DNA of 64,000 bases, taken from positions 382,001 through 446,000 of the forward strand of contig NZ_OY760065.1 in assembly GCF_963662885.1 (NCBI RefSeq), in the 5' to 3' direction. The DNA comes from an uncultured Pseudodesulfovibrio sp. Its GTDB lineage: Bacteria > Desulfobacterota > Desulfovibrionia > Desulfovibrionales > Desulfovibrionaceae. The translations under genes were made by a program, and so were the position numbers. The notes beneath the pieces are model-generated. The model had not been told where the DNA came from. It ran no database searches and saw only the letters and a program-made list of their open reading frames with translations. Shown in pieces: positions 29,731 to 40,360 of this stretch. Each line of letters begins with the position of its first letter. Within the stretch, counting starts at the first letter, position 1.

Positions 29731-31962
29731 ATGCACAAGGGACTTTCTGTACATATGCTGACCAATCTTCCCACAGGGGCCATATTGATGCGGACGCTGG
29801 TCCTGATCACCATCAAGGACTATGCAAAACTCAGAGAGATGTACGGACAGAGCTTCGTAGATCTTCTCGAAAAAGAGCTGGGTGACTCCCTGAAGGCCAC
29901 AGCGGCAGGCAACAACACCCGCAATCTGAGCATCATGCATCCCGATTCGGGCAAAGCAGCCTTCATCGTGCCCCAGGACAACAATCCTGCGGACATAGCC
30001 TACGAATACAAGACCCAGGCCCAAAAGGACCTGGAATCGACCATGCTCCGGCACACCGGCCTGGGAATCGACCTGGGCATGGGCTTTGCCCCGGTTTCCT
30101 GTCATAAGGACGACTGCGAATGGGACACGGCACTGAGCAAGGCTCTGAGCACTGCCCGGCGCATGGAGAGCCGCCCCCTGGACATGAACGAGCTGTCCAT
30201 CACCAGCCGGTTCAACACCATTCTGGTTCAGGGCTGGGTCTCGGCCCATTACCAGCCGATCCTCGATTTTCGCACCGATACCATCCTTGGCTGGGAAGCT
30301 CTGGCCCGCGGCCCGGAAGGTTCCGCTTTCCGCTCCCCGGTCATGCTGTTCCAGACCGCGGAGGAGTTGGGCCGTTTGTTCGCGCTTGAGAAACTCTGTC
30401 GTGAAGCGGCCATCCGCAATGTGGGTGAACTGAAGGACGGACAGAAACTCTTCCTGAACATCCACCCCAAGACCATGGCCGACCCGGCGTTCTCGCCCGG
30501 TCAGACTCTCGAGTTGATGGATAAGTACGGCCTCACACCCAATAACGTGGTCTTCGAAATCACCGAGCAGCACTCGGTTCAGGATTTCGACCTCTTTTAC
30601 CGTACGCTGGCCCACTACCGCAGCCAGGGCTTCCAGATCGCGGTTGACGACGCAGGGGCTGGCTACGCCGGCCTGACCCTCATCGCCGAACTGCAACCAG
30701 ACTACATCAAGCTCGACAAGTCGCTCATCGACGACATCCACAAGGACCCGGTCAAGCGCGCACTGGTCGAAACCACGGCGGTTTTCGCGGACAAAATCGG
30801 TTCTCGAATTATCGGCGAGGGAATCGAGAGCCGGGACCAGGCGGTCTGCCTCAAGGATATCGGCGTACACTGCGGCCAGGGATACTTTCTGGCCCGCCCC
30901 TGCGCTCCCAAACCAGACGTGAACGAAGAGTGTCGCCACCTCAAGACCGTTGGGGACATCGCCAATAATATCATCTGCTCCCCGCCCGTGGGCGATCTGG
31001 CCAAGGCTCCCCACGCTGTTGAGTTGTCCTGCCTGGTCTCAACGGCTCACGACTTTTTCCGCAAGAACGACACCTTCACCAACATAGTGGTCGTCCGCGA
31101 CAACGTGCCAAAAGGGCTGGTCATGGAATACCACCTCAATCGCCAGCTTTCCTCCCAGTTCGGCATCGCCCTTTACCACAAGCGATCCATCGACGCGATA
31201 ATGGACAGCAGCCCGCTCATCGTGGACGTGGACATGCCTGTTGAGCAGGTCGCCCGAACGGCCATGAAGCGCGAACACATCAAGGCCTACGACGACATCA
31301 TCGTGACCAAGAAAGGGTTGCTTTACGGTGTGGTAACGGTCCAGGACATGCTCAACGTCCTGGCCAAAATACAAGTCGAGATGGCCAAGGGGACCAACCC
31401 TCTGACCGGTCTGCCCGGCAACGTCGCCATCGAACAGGAGGTCGAGTCCCGCATCAAGCAGAAGCGACCCTTCTCCATCATCTACGGCGACCTGGACCAC
31501 TTCAAGGTCTACAACGACACATACGGGTTCAAGAACGGTGACAGGATCATCAAACTGGCAGCAGACATCATGTCCTGGGCCACGCGAAAGCACCGGCCCA
31601 GTGACGCCCGTCTGTGCCACATTGGCGGGGACGATTTCGTGCTCATCACACCTCCGGACGCGGTCCAGCGGTTGTGCAAATCCATCACCCGCTGCTTCGG
31701 CCGTCTGGTCAAAAACTGCTACTGCCTCGAGGACCAGCAGCGCGGCTGGATTCAGGCCAAGGGCCGTGACGACAAGGAACGCAAATATCCCCTGGTGACC
31801 ATCTCCCTGGGCGTTATCGAAATCGACGGTCCCTGTTCTCTCATGGAGATTGGCGAACGCGCAGCACACATCAAGAAATACGCAAAGTCCATCCCAGGCA
31901 ACTCGGTAGCCATTGACCGCAGGCCCGCTATCGGCAAAATCGACCCTGCAGTATGCAAATGA
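29731..31962 (+). CDS. EAL-CBS-GGDEF cyclic-di-GMP enzyme
   Basis: A 743-residue soluble signalling protein with the order EAL, CBS pair, GGDEF. After an unassigned N-terminal domain, the EAL domain (about 165-415) has WEALARGP, the Asn of LNIHPKT, VVFEITE, LDKSLID, GEGIES and QGYFLARP, so phosphodiesterase activity is likely. The two CBS motifs (about 430-560) may bind nucleotides. The GGDEF domain (about 570-735) has HIGGDDFVLI, an active-type signature, with YGDLDHFKVYND upstream. Both making and breaking of c-di-GMP are possible, with CBS ligands as control. No membrane segment is seen. ATG 29731 has GGGGGAA upstream. Confidence 0.92.
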   Translation: MHKGLSVHMLTNLPTGAILMRTLVLITIKDYAKLREMYGQSFVDLLEKELGDSLKATAAGNNTRNLSIMHPDSGKAAFIVPQDNNPADIAYEYKTQAQKDLESTMLRHTGLGIDLGMGFAPVSCHKDDCEWDTALSKALSTARRMESRPLDMNELSITSRFNTILVQGWVSAHYQPILDFRTDTILGWEALARGPEGSAFRSPVMLFQTAEELGRLFALEKLCREAAIRNVGELKDGQKLFLNIHPKTMADPAFSPGQTLELMDKYGLTPNNVVFEITEQHSVQDFDLFYRTLAHYRSQGFQIAVDDAGAGYAGLTLIAELQPDYIKLDKSLIDDIHKDPVKRALVETTAVFADKIGSRIIGEGIESRDQAVCLKDIGVHCGQGYFLARPCAPKPDVNEECRHLKTVGDIANNIICSPPVGDLAKAPHAVELSCLVSTAHDFFRKNDTFTNIVVVRDNVPKGLVMEYHLNRQLSSQFGIALYHKRSIDAIMDSSPLIVDVDMPVEQVARTAMKREHIKAYDDIIVTKKGLLYGVVTVQDMLNVLAKIQVEMAKGTNPLTGLPGNVAIEQEVESRIKQKRPFSIIYGDLDHFKVYNDTYGFKNGDRIIKLAADIMSWATRKHRPSDARLCHIGGDDFVLITPPDAVQRLCKSITRCFGRLVKNCYCLEDQQRGWIQAKGRDDKERKYPLVTISLGVIEIDGPCSLMEIGERAAHIKKYAKSIPGNSVAIDRRPAIGKIDPAVCK

Positions 31963-32036
31963 TTTTCTTAAAGCGAAACTTGAAAGAGTGCCTGAGTGGA
32001 TCGAAAGACAACTTATTTTCCAGAGAGTTACACCAT

Positions 32037-32068
32037 AAAAAAAGGGCCGGTAAACCGGCCCTTTTTCA
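32037..32068. terminator. Bidirectional terminator
   Basis: AAAGGGCCGG pairs with CCGGCCCTTT around TAAA, with A and T runs on both sides. It separates convergent genes. Confidence 0.92.
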
Positions 32069-32076
32069 TTGTATGT

Positions 32077-33759
<1,683 letters not shown>

Positions 33760-33799
33760 GGATGGACCTCGTTGAAAGTGAATTTCGTAAGCAGCCGCT

Positions 33800-34630
33800 T
33801 TAGGTATACGACTGCAAGACCGCTTTCAAGTCGTTTTTGTCGTAGCCATGTTCAGCCAGCCTGTCGCCATGCCCGAAAACAGGCTTGTCCTCGCGGTAGA
33901 TGACGCCAAGGGGGATGCGGTCGCCGAACTCCTCACTCAAAGTCATGGCCGCCGCCCAGTCCGTTGGATCGTGGTCCTCGAGGATATAGGCGCGCTCCTT
34001 GTACCAGGCAAAGGTGTTGACCTTGTTGAAGGAGACACAGGGCTGGAGGATGTCCACAAGGGAGAAGCCTTTATGGGCCATGGCCTCCTTGATGATCTCG
34101 ACCAGATGCTCGGGCTCGCCGGAAAAGGCCCGGGCCACGAAGCTGGCGCGCATGGCCACAGTGGTGGCAACAGGGTTGAACCCGTCGGATCTGTTGCCCT
34201 CGGGTTGGGCCTTGGTCACATGGCCGCGCGCGGAAGTCGGGCTGGCCTGGCCCTTGGTCAGGCCGTAAATCTGGTTGTCGTGAACGAGCACTGTCAGGTC
34301 CATGTTGCGCCTGACGGCCGCCAGGAAGTGGTTGCCGCCCTCGCCGTAACTGCACCCGTCGCCGGAGGTGACGATGACCGGCATCTCCGGGTTGGCCATC
34401 TTGATACCCTGTGCCACGGGCAGGGAACGGCCATGCAGCCCGTTGAACATGTTGCATTTGATATAATGCGGCAGTTTGGCCGCCTGACCGATACCCGAAG
34501 AGATGATGATCTCGTGGGGTGCAAGATCCTGCTCCGCCAGAGCCTGCTTGAGGCTTTTGAGTATGGAGAAATTGCCGCAACCCGGACACCAAGCGGTCTC
34601 GTAATCGCCGTATTCTTCGATGGATACCAT
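33800..34630 (-). CDS. korB: 2-oxoacid:ferredoxin oxidoreductase, beta subunit
   Basis: A 276-residue thiamine diphosphate-binding subunit. The N-terminal WCPGCGNFSILKSLKQAL has the conserved CxxC. The ThDP/Mg site is VTSGDGCSYGEGGNHFLAAV near residue 88, continuing to VLVHDNQIYGLTKGQASPTS. It oxidatively decarboxylates a 2-oxoacid (2-oxoglutarate is most likely by similarity) to acyl-CoA, passing electrons to ferredoxin. The alpha-gamma subunit gene lies 14 bases upstream. No separate ferredoxin-like delta subunit is encoded beside it. Confidence 0.9.
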   Translation of the reverse strand: MVSIEEYGDYETAWCPGCGNFSILKSLKQALAEQDLAPHEIIISSGIGQAAKLPHYIKCNMFNGLHGRSLPVAQGIKMANPEMPVIVTSGDGCSYGEGGNHFLAAVRRNMDLTVLVHDNQIYGLTKGQASPTSARGHVTKAQPEGNRSDGFNPVATTVAMRASFVARAFSGEPEHLVEIIKEAMAHKGFSLVDILQPCVSFNKVNTFAWYKERAYILEDHDPTDWAAAMTLSEEFGDRIPLGVIYREDKPVFGHGDRLAEHGYDKNDLKAVLQSYT

Positions 34631-34644
34631 TTCTTCTCCCTGGT

Positions 34645-36330
34645 CTAGAGGATGTCGGAAAGTCCCTTGAGGACGTATTCCCAGGTCATGGCTCGGCCGT
34701 CGTATCGCAGGATGCGGTCAGGCACCATGAAGCCGGTCTCGCGGGCAATCAGCTGTGCGAACTGGGCCGTGGCGTTGCCTTCCACGGCGATTACCCGGCC
34801 AGCGCCTTCGAGAAAGTCCATGAACTGCTCTTCGCGCAACGGGTAGACCTGCTTGAAATGCAGCACGGCCAGAGAGCTGTCGCCGTCATAGCGGTCCATG
34901 GCCTCCAGACATGCCCCAAGGTTGGGCCCCCAGCAGACCATAAGCGCGTCCGGATTGTCCGCGCCGTAGTAGTCGGGACCAATGACTTCTTCAAACAAGC
35001 CGGACTCTTTACGCAGCCGCTTGGAATTCTGGGCCACCCGAACGGCCTTGTCCTCGGTGATCTTGGAATTTTCCTCGTGCTCGTGGGAGTCGGCCCGGAC
35101 CAGTGCCTTGGAAAAGCCGGGAATGAGGCGCGGGGAGATGCCATCATCAGTAACGGCATACCGCTTGTATTCGCCCTCGTTCCACTCCAGAAGCGGCTTG
35201 GCGACCTCGGGAAGTTCGTCCAGATCAAAGGGTTCGACATCTCGGAAACTGTCGGCAAGATACTGCTCGGACAGAACGAAGATCGGAGTCTGATAGGTTT
35301 CCGCCAGATCAAAGGCGCGGTGGGTCAGGTAAAAGCAATCCTCGGGCGTGGCCGGAGCGAAGATGGCTCTCGGGATATCTCCATGCCCGGCGTAAAGCAC
35401 CAGGTTGAGGTCCCCCTGCTCCGTGCGGGTGGGCAGCCCCGTTGCCGGTCCGGGACGCTGGACAACCACACAGACGAGGGGCGTTTCGGACACCCCGGCA
35501 AGACTGACTGCCTCCTCCATAAGGGCGAAGCCGCCGCCGGAAGTGGTGACCAGAGCCCTTGCTCCAGCATAGGACGCGCCCAGCGCCATGTTCATGGCCG
35601 CGATCTCGTCCTCCACCTGCTCGTACTGGAGGCCCAGGGGAGCGCCTTTGGCGATGAGGGTCATGGCCACCCCGGTGGACGGGGTCATGGGATAGTAGGA
35701 AACGAAGTTGCAACCGGCGGCCAGGGCGCCCAGACCTATGGCCTCGTTGCCGTTGATCATCATCCGGCCCTTGGCGTCACCTGACTTGATGTCGCAGAAG
35801 AAATCATGATCCTGGTCGGAAACCCAATCGTAGGCCTTGCGGAGGACCTCAAGGTTTGCCTCGACCACCTCGTCGCCCTTTTTGCCGAAGGTCTGCCTGA
35901 GTAGCTCTTCGAGGATCTTGAGGTCGATGTTCACGGCCCGCCCGAGCACACCGAGCATTGCCGTGTTGTGAAAAAGCGGTTTTGGGGAAAGGTCCTTGTA
36001 GGGGATGCGCAGCGCGTTGAGCCCTTTGGTCTCGAGTTCGGTGCCGGCCACGACCAGTCCGCCCTTGCCCACGTCTTTCAGGTGTTTTTCAAGAGACTCC
36101 GCGTTGAGAGCGGCCAGGATGTCTATGGATTCGGTCCCGCCGAGCAGGTCCTCCTCGCCCATGCGAATGGCATAGGCGTTATGGCCGCCGCGTACCCTGG
36201 ACATGTAGCGCTGGGTCACCAAGAGATGGTGTCCGGCTCTTGTTATGGCCTTGGAAAGCAGTTGGCCGATGGTGACCAGCCCCTGACCGGCCGCTCCACT
36301 TATCACGATATTAATGCTTTTCTCAGGCAT
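34645..36330 (-). CDS. korA: 2-oxoacid:ferredoxin oxidoreductase, fused gamma-alpha subunit
   Basis: A 561-residue fusion. Residues 1-180 form the gamma domain (VISGAAGQGLVTIGQLLSKA, then SRVRGGHNAYAIRMG), and 190-561 the alpha pyrimidine-binding domain (NGNEAIGLGALAAGCNFVSY, then MTPSTGVAMT). With the beta subunit it makes a two-gene enzyme typical of anaerobes. The alpha-type TPSTG pattern fits 2-oxoglutarate or branched-chain 2-oxoacid enzymes better than pyruvate enzymes. No RBS stronger than AGGGGACGG is seen upstream of ATG 36330. It would feed the ferredoxin pool. Confidence 0.9.
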   Translation of the reverse strand: MPEKSINIVISGAAGQGLVTIGQLLSKAITRAGHHLLVTQRYMSRVRGGHNAYAIRMGEEDLLGGTESIDILAALNAESLEKHLKDVGKGGLVVAGTELETKGLNALRIPYKDLSPKPLFHNTAMLGVLGRAVNIDLKILEELLRQTFGKKGDEVVEANLEVLRKAYDWVSDQDHDFFCDIKSGDAKGRMMINGNEAIGLGALAAGCNFVSYYPMTPSTGVAMTLIAKGAPLGLQYEQVEDEIAAMNMALGASYAGARALVTTSGGGFALMEEAVSLAGVSETPLVCVVVQRPGPATGLPTRTEQGDLNLVLYAGHGDIPRAIFAPATPEDCFYLTHRAFDLAETYQTPIFVLSEQYLADSFRDVEPFDLDELPEVAKPLLEWNEGEYKRYAVTDDGISPRLIPGFSKALVRADSHEHEENSKITEDKAVRVAQNSKRLRKESGLFEEVIGPDYYGADNPDALMVCWGPNLGACLEAMDRYDGDSSLAVLHFKQVYPLREEQFMDFLEGAGRVIAVEGNATAQFAQLIARETGFMVPDRILRYDGRAMTWEYVLKGLSDIL

Positions 36331-36351
36331 GCCGTCCCCTGTTTTGAAATG

Positions 36352-36389
36352 AAAAAAGGCCGGAGGGAACGGTTTGTTGCCCTCCGGCC
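36352..36389 (-). terminator. Terminator of the ferritin gene
   Basis: On the minus strand GGCCGGAGGG pairs with CCCTCCGGCC, followed by six T residues. It lies just downstream of the ferritin stop and before the korA start. Confidence 0.9.
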
Positions 36390-36405
36390 GGACATGTGCG
36401 GCTGA

Positions 36406-36921
36406 TTATGCGTTGGTCGGCGGGGTGAACACCCTGGTGCCGAGATCGCGGTCGAGCATGAACAGCCCGCCGCCGTCGCCCACGAGCTTGAGCTTGCCGA
36501 CAACGTCGCTGACGGTGTCCTCTTCCTCGACCTGCTCGGAGATGAACCACTGCAGGAAGATACCCACGGCATGGTTCTTTTCCTCCACGGCCAGATTGGC
36601 GATGTCGTTGATGCGAGCGGTCACGCCCTTCTCATGTTCCAGAGCGTCCTCGAAAGCGGCCAACGGGGTGTCCCAGGTATACTGCGGTGCTTCGATGTTA
36701 CCGAGCTTGGCATGGCCGCCTGCATCGTTGATGTAGTTGAAGAAGCGCATGGCGTGGAACATCTCTTCCTGGTACTGGGCGTACATCCACGCGGAAAACC
36801 CGGCCAACCCTTCGTTGGAAAAATGAGAGGCCATGGAAAGATAAATATGTGCGGAATAGATTTCCCAGTTCAACTGCGCGTTGAGCGCGTCTTCCAATTT
36901 CTCGCTGAGCATAACGGACAT
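36406..36921 (-). CDS. ftn: Ferritin
   Basis: A 171-residue ferritin (FtnA type) forming iron-storage shells in the cytoplasm. Ferroxidase ligands are visible: Glu in LNWEIYSAHIYLS, the ExxH of YQEEMFHAMRF near residue 50, Glu in EHEKGVTARI near 96 and Glu/Gln in FLQWFISEQVEEED near 125. No haem-binding Met typical of bacterioferritin is seen. ATG 36921 has AAGGAG seven bases upstream. The gene has its own terminator. It fits iron and oxygen handling in an anaerobe. Confidence 0.95.
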   Translation of the reverse strand: MSVMLSEKLEDALNAQLNWEIYSAHIYLSMASHFSNEGLAGFSAWMYAQYQEEMFHAMRFFNYINDAGGHAKLGNIEAPQYTWDTPLAAFEDALEHEKGVTARINDIANLAVEEKNHAVGIFLQWFISEQVEEEDTVSDVVGKLKLVGDGGGLFMLDRDLGTRVFTPPTNA

Positions 36922-37103
36922 CTCCTTGGACTTTGGTGTTCTTGTATGTTCGGGTCAGGCGTGCTCACGCCCTTTTCCCAGTGGATAACAATAATCATCA
37001 TGAACGAAAAAGCCAGTGCATTTTACACCATTTTTTCGAAGGTTTTGCAACCTTCTCACAGCGCCTAGGGAACGTCTGCCCATAGGCTCGTTCAGGATCA
37101 GGG

Positions 37104-39314
37104 CTAATAGAGACGGTTTTCGTCGAAGATGGAACGCAGCCGGTAGGCCAGGTGGGTGTTCCGGTTGCCCGAGGTGGCATTATTCAAGCCGATCCTGAAC
37201 GCTCGGTCGGAACCGATGAGCACGGCCAGTTCGCGAGCCCGGGTCAGGCCGGTATACAGCAGGTTGCGCTGCAGCAGCAGAAAGTGCTGGGTGACGATGG
37301 GCATGACCACGGCCGGGTATTCGCTCCCCTGAGACTTATGAACGCTGACCGCATAGGCCAACCCAAGTTCGTCCAGATCCGAGGTCTCGAAGTGTACCTG
37401 ATTGCCGTCGAATTCTGCCATCAGTTCATGACTGTCGGTGTCGACCTCCACGATCCAGCCCAGGTCGCCGTTGAACACTTCCTTGTCATAGTTGTTCTTG
37501 AGCTGAATGACCCGGTCGCCTTCCCGGAACGTGGCGAACTTGCGCTTAAGCTCCCGCACCCCCGGCCCCTTGGGGTTCAGCCGCGCCTGCAAAGCCGTGT
37601 TCAGGGCCTGAGTTCCCACGTCGCCCTTATGCATCGGGGTAAGCACCTGGATGTCGCGAAGAGGGTCGAGCCCGTACCTCTCCGGAATACGCTCGCATAC
37701 GGAGTCCAGGATGAGCCTCTGAACCTTGGCCGGGTCTTCCTGGGGAATCCAGTAGAAATCCGCCTCGGGCGGCTGGCAAGGATGCTGACGCGGAAATTTA
37801 CCTTCGTTGATACGGTGGGCGTTGACCACGATGAAGCTTTCCTGCGCCTGCCGGAAGATGTGCGTCAGCACGGCGCACGGCACTCTCTTTGAATCGATCA
37901 GGTCGCCCAGCACGTTGCCCGGCCCCACGCTGGGCAACTGGTTGACGTCACCGACCAGGATCAGACGACAGGTATGCGGCAGCGCCCGCAGAATGGAAAC
38001 GAAGAGCTGGGCGTCGACCATGGAGGCCTCGTCCACCACCAGGACGTCCGCCTTGAGCTTCTGATCCTCGCAGTAATGGAAACCGCCTTCTGGCTGGAAC
38101 TGAAGCATTCTGTGCACGGTCTTGGCCGAATGACCGGTGGCCTCGGCCATGCGCTTGGCTGCCCGGCCGGTGGGCGCGGCCTGCTTGATCTTGAGCCCCA
38201 ACTCCTTGAGGGTCAGCAGGATCGCCTTGGTGATGGTCGTCTTACCGGTACCGGGGCCGCCTGTAATAATGAAAACCTTGTTGGAACAAGCCTCGAAAAC
38301 CGCCTCGCGCTGTTCATCGGAGAGATTGAAACCGAGCTTGTCCTCAACCTTGGGCAGGGTCTTGTCGATCTTCTTGCGCGAAATGGGCGTGGGATGGCTG
38401 ATAAGCTGGTACAACCGCTGGGTGGTCTCGTTCTCGAAATGGAAGAAATACATGAGGTAGACCGCCTCGGATATGCCCTGCTCGGACAAATTCTCGATGC
38501 GGATGCGTTTCTTCTCCTCCAGCCCGAACAGGGCCAGCTCCAGTTTGTCGAAATCCGTGGTGTCGAGCATCCGGGCCACGTCTTCGAGCAACTTGGGCTT
38601 GGGGATGAACAGATGTCCGTTGCGCTCGCAGGAAGTCAGCATGGTGTAGGCGATGGCCGCTTCCAGCCTCTGCGCGCAGTCCGGCGCAAAGCCGAGTTTC
38701 ATGGCCATGTGGTCGGCGGTCTTGAAGCCCACGCCCCGAATCTCGTAGGCAAGATCGTAGGGATTTTCCCGTAGCTTTGTCTCGGCCTGCGCGCCATAAA
38801 GATGAAAAATCTTGCCCGCAAAGGTCGTCGGCACCTGATGGGACTGAAGGAAGACCAGCAGGTTCTTGATCTCCCGCTGACGCCCCCATGATTCGATGAT
38901 ATCCTTGAGCTTGTTTTTGGAAATGCCCTTGATCTTGAGAAGCTGCTCTGGATCTTCATCCAAAATATCCAGAACGCCTATGCCGAACTCTTCCACGATG
39001 AGAGTGGCAGTCTTCTCCCCCACTCCCTTGATGGAAGACTGCAGAAAGCGGATGACCCCGTTCTCTGTGGCGGGTCTGGCCTGCTCGAAGGTAGCCACCT
39101 CGAACTGGCGCCCGAACTTGGGGTGCACGATCCAACGGCCACGAAGGTTCAGGGACGCGCCCCCGGCCAGTTCCCCCAACGTACCCACGATGGTGATCTG
39201 GCCCGGTTCGTCCTTGGCCCGAACCCGCACGATGGCGTAGCCGTTCTCCTTGTTGTGGTAAACGGTGCTGACGACTTCGACGTCGTTCAGTTGGCTGAGA
39301 TTTTCGTCGCTCAT
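37104..39314 (-). CDS. recD2: RecD2/TraA-type 5'-3' DNA helicase
   Basis: A 736-residue superfamily 1B helicase of the RecD2 type, which works outside RecBCD. The N-terminal region (about 1-100) is an OB-like domain; helix-hairpin-helix motifs follow near residues 95-210 (SIKGVGEKTATLIVEEFGIG, IKGISKNKLKDII, IRGVGFKTADHMA). Walker A is IITGGPGTGKTTITKAIL near 345, Walker B is VLVVDEASMVDAQ, and motif III is LVGDVNQLPSVGPG. The C-terminal YAVSVHKSQGSEYPAVVMPI closes the motor. It ends the dnaX-ybaB-recR cluster, starting 11 bases after recR. Confidence 0.94.
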   Translation of the reverse strand: MSDENLSQLNDVEVVSTVYHNKENGYAIVRVRAKDEPGQITIVGTLGELAGGASLNLRGRWIVHPKFGRQFEVATFEQARPATENGVIRFLQSSIKGVGEKTATLIVEEFGIGVLDILDEDPEQLLKIKGISKNKLKDIIESWGRQREIKNLLVFLQSHQVPTTFAGKIFHLYGAQAETKLRENPYDLAYEIRGVGFKTADHMAMKLGFAPDCAQRLEAAIAYTMLTSCERNGHLFIPKPKLLEDVARMLDTTDFDKLELALFGLEEKKRIRIENLSEQGISEAVYLMYFFHFENETTQRLYQLISHPTPISRKKIDKTLPKVEDKLGFNLSDEQREAVFEACSNKVFIITGGPGTGKTTITKAILLTLKELGLKIKQAAPTGRAAKRMAEATGHSAKTVHRMLQFQPEGGFHYCEDQKLKADVLVVDEASMVDAQLFVSILRALPHTCRLILVGDVNQLPSVGPGNVLGDLIDSKRVPCAVLTHIFRQAQESFIVVNAHRINEGKFPRQHPCQPPEADFYWIPQEDPAKVQRLILDSVCERIPERYGLDPLRDIQVLTPMHKGDVGTQALNTALQARLNPKGPGVRELKRKFATFREGDRVIQLKNNYDKEVFNGDLGWIVEVDTDSHELMAEFDGNQVHFETSDLDELGLAYAVSVHKSQGSEYPAVVMPIVTQHFLLLQRNLLYTGLTRARELAVLIGSDRAFRIGLNNATSGNRNTHLAYRLRSIFDENRLY

Positions 39315-39325
39315 CGGTGGCCCGG

Positions 39326-39931
39326 TTACAGCTTCTGCCGATGAACCAGGGACTGCTTGAGGGTCTCCTTGTCCATGAACTTGACTTCGGCCCCGATGGG
39401 AATGCCCTGAGCCAGACGCGATACCGAAATTTCGCGGAACTCGGCCTCCACCAGATTCTTGACATAGGAGGCCGTGGCCTCGGCGTCCAGGGTGGCCCCA
39501 AGCGCGAGAATCAGCTCCTCGAAATCTCCTGTGGCCAACCTGCGGCGCAACCGGTCAATCTCGAGCTGACCAGGGTCCACGCCGTCCAACGGTGAAAGCA
39601 GACCGCCCAGAACCAGGTACTTGCCCCGATAGATCCCCATCTCTTCCATGGCCAACAGCGCATCCCACTCGGGCACAAGGCAGATCTGCCCCGTGTCGCG
39701 GGATGTATCGGCGCATATGGCGCACGGGCTGGACTCGGCCAGGCAGGCGCAATTCTCGCACAGGCAGAGCCGTTCTCGCAGCTCTATGATGGATTGCCCC
39801 ACTCCTGAGGCGCGCTCGCGGGGCATTTTCAGCAGGGTCAGGGCGATGCGCAAAGCGGATTTGGGGCCGATGCCGGGCAGGCTCGACAGTTGATCGACCA
39901 CTTCCTTGAGCGGTCCGGGAAGATTCTGCAA
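39326..39931 (-). CDS. recR: Recombination mediator RecR
   Basis: A 201-residue RecR. The N-terminal helix-hairpin-helix is SSLPGIGPKSALRIALTLL, the zinc finger is CENCACLAESSPCAIC near residue 57, and the Toprim domain runs from about 80 (ICLVPEWDALLAMEEMGIYR) to EELILALGATLDAEATASYV. With RecF/RecO it helps load RecA at gaps. It lies between ybaB and recD2, the usual dnaX-ybaB-recR order extended by a helicase. Confidence 0.96.
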   Translation of the reverse strand: MQNLPGPLKEVVDQLSSLPGIGPKSALRIALTLLKMPRERASGVGQSIIELRERLCLCENCACLAESSPCAICADTSRDTGQICLVPEWDALLAMEEMGIYRGKYLVLGGLLSPLDGVDPGQLEIDRLRRRLATGDFEELILALGATLDAEATASYVKNLVEAEFREISVSRLAQGIPIGAEVKFMDKETLKQSLVHRQKL

Positions 39932-40025
39932 TGGGACTCCTTGAAGAAAAGCAACCGTCCATGGACGAACGGGCGGCGCGGACGATTATCCGGGCCGCCT
40001 CCGTGCGCCGGGTAAAGGACGGAAT

Positions 40026-40337
40026 TTAGAACATGCCGGGAATGGACAGGCCGCCGGTCACGCCTTTCATGGCCTCTTCCATCATGTCCTTGGACTTCTT
40101 GATGGCCTCGTTGGCCGCAGTCATGACCAGATCCTGGAGCATTTCCACGTCGCCTGCTTCCATGACGGACGGCTCGATGCGCACTTCGGTCACCTCCTGG
40201 GCGCCGGTGACCTTGACGGTGACCATGCCGCCGCCGCTGGAAGCCTCGACTTCCTTGGTCTTGAGCGCATCCTGAGCCTCGGTCATCTTGCGCTGCATGA
40301 TCTGGGCCTGACGGAGCATTTCGTTCATGCCTTTCAT
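40026..40337 (-). CDS. YbaB/EbfC nucleoid-associated protein
   Basis: A 103-residue DNA-binding protein of the YbaB/EbfC family. Typical parts are the helical QAQIMQRKMTEAQDALKTKE, the central GGGMVTVKVTGAQEVTEVRI and the C-terminal LVMTAANEAIKKSKDMMEEA. Homologues are dimers that bind DNA as tweezers. It lies 23 bases after dnaX and 94 bases before recR on the same strand. The RBS GAGGAGAAT is close to ATG 40337. Confidence 0.95.
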   Translation of the reverse strand: MKGMNEMLRQAQIMQRKMTEAQDALKTKEVEASSGGGMVTVKVTGAQEVTEVRIEPSVMEAGDVEMLQDLVMTAANEAIKKSKDMMEEAMKGVTGGLSIPGMF

Positions 40338-40360
40338 TATATTCTCCTCGAGTCGTATAC

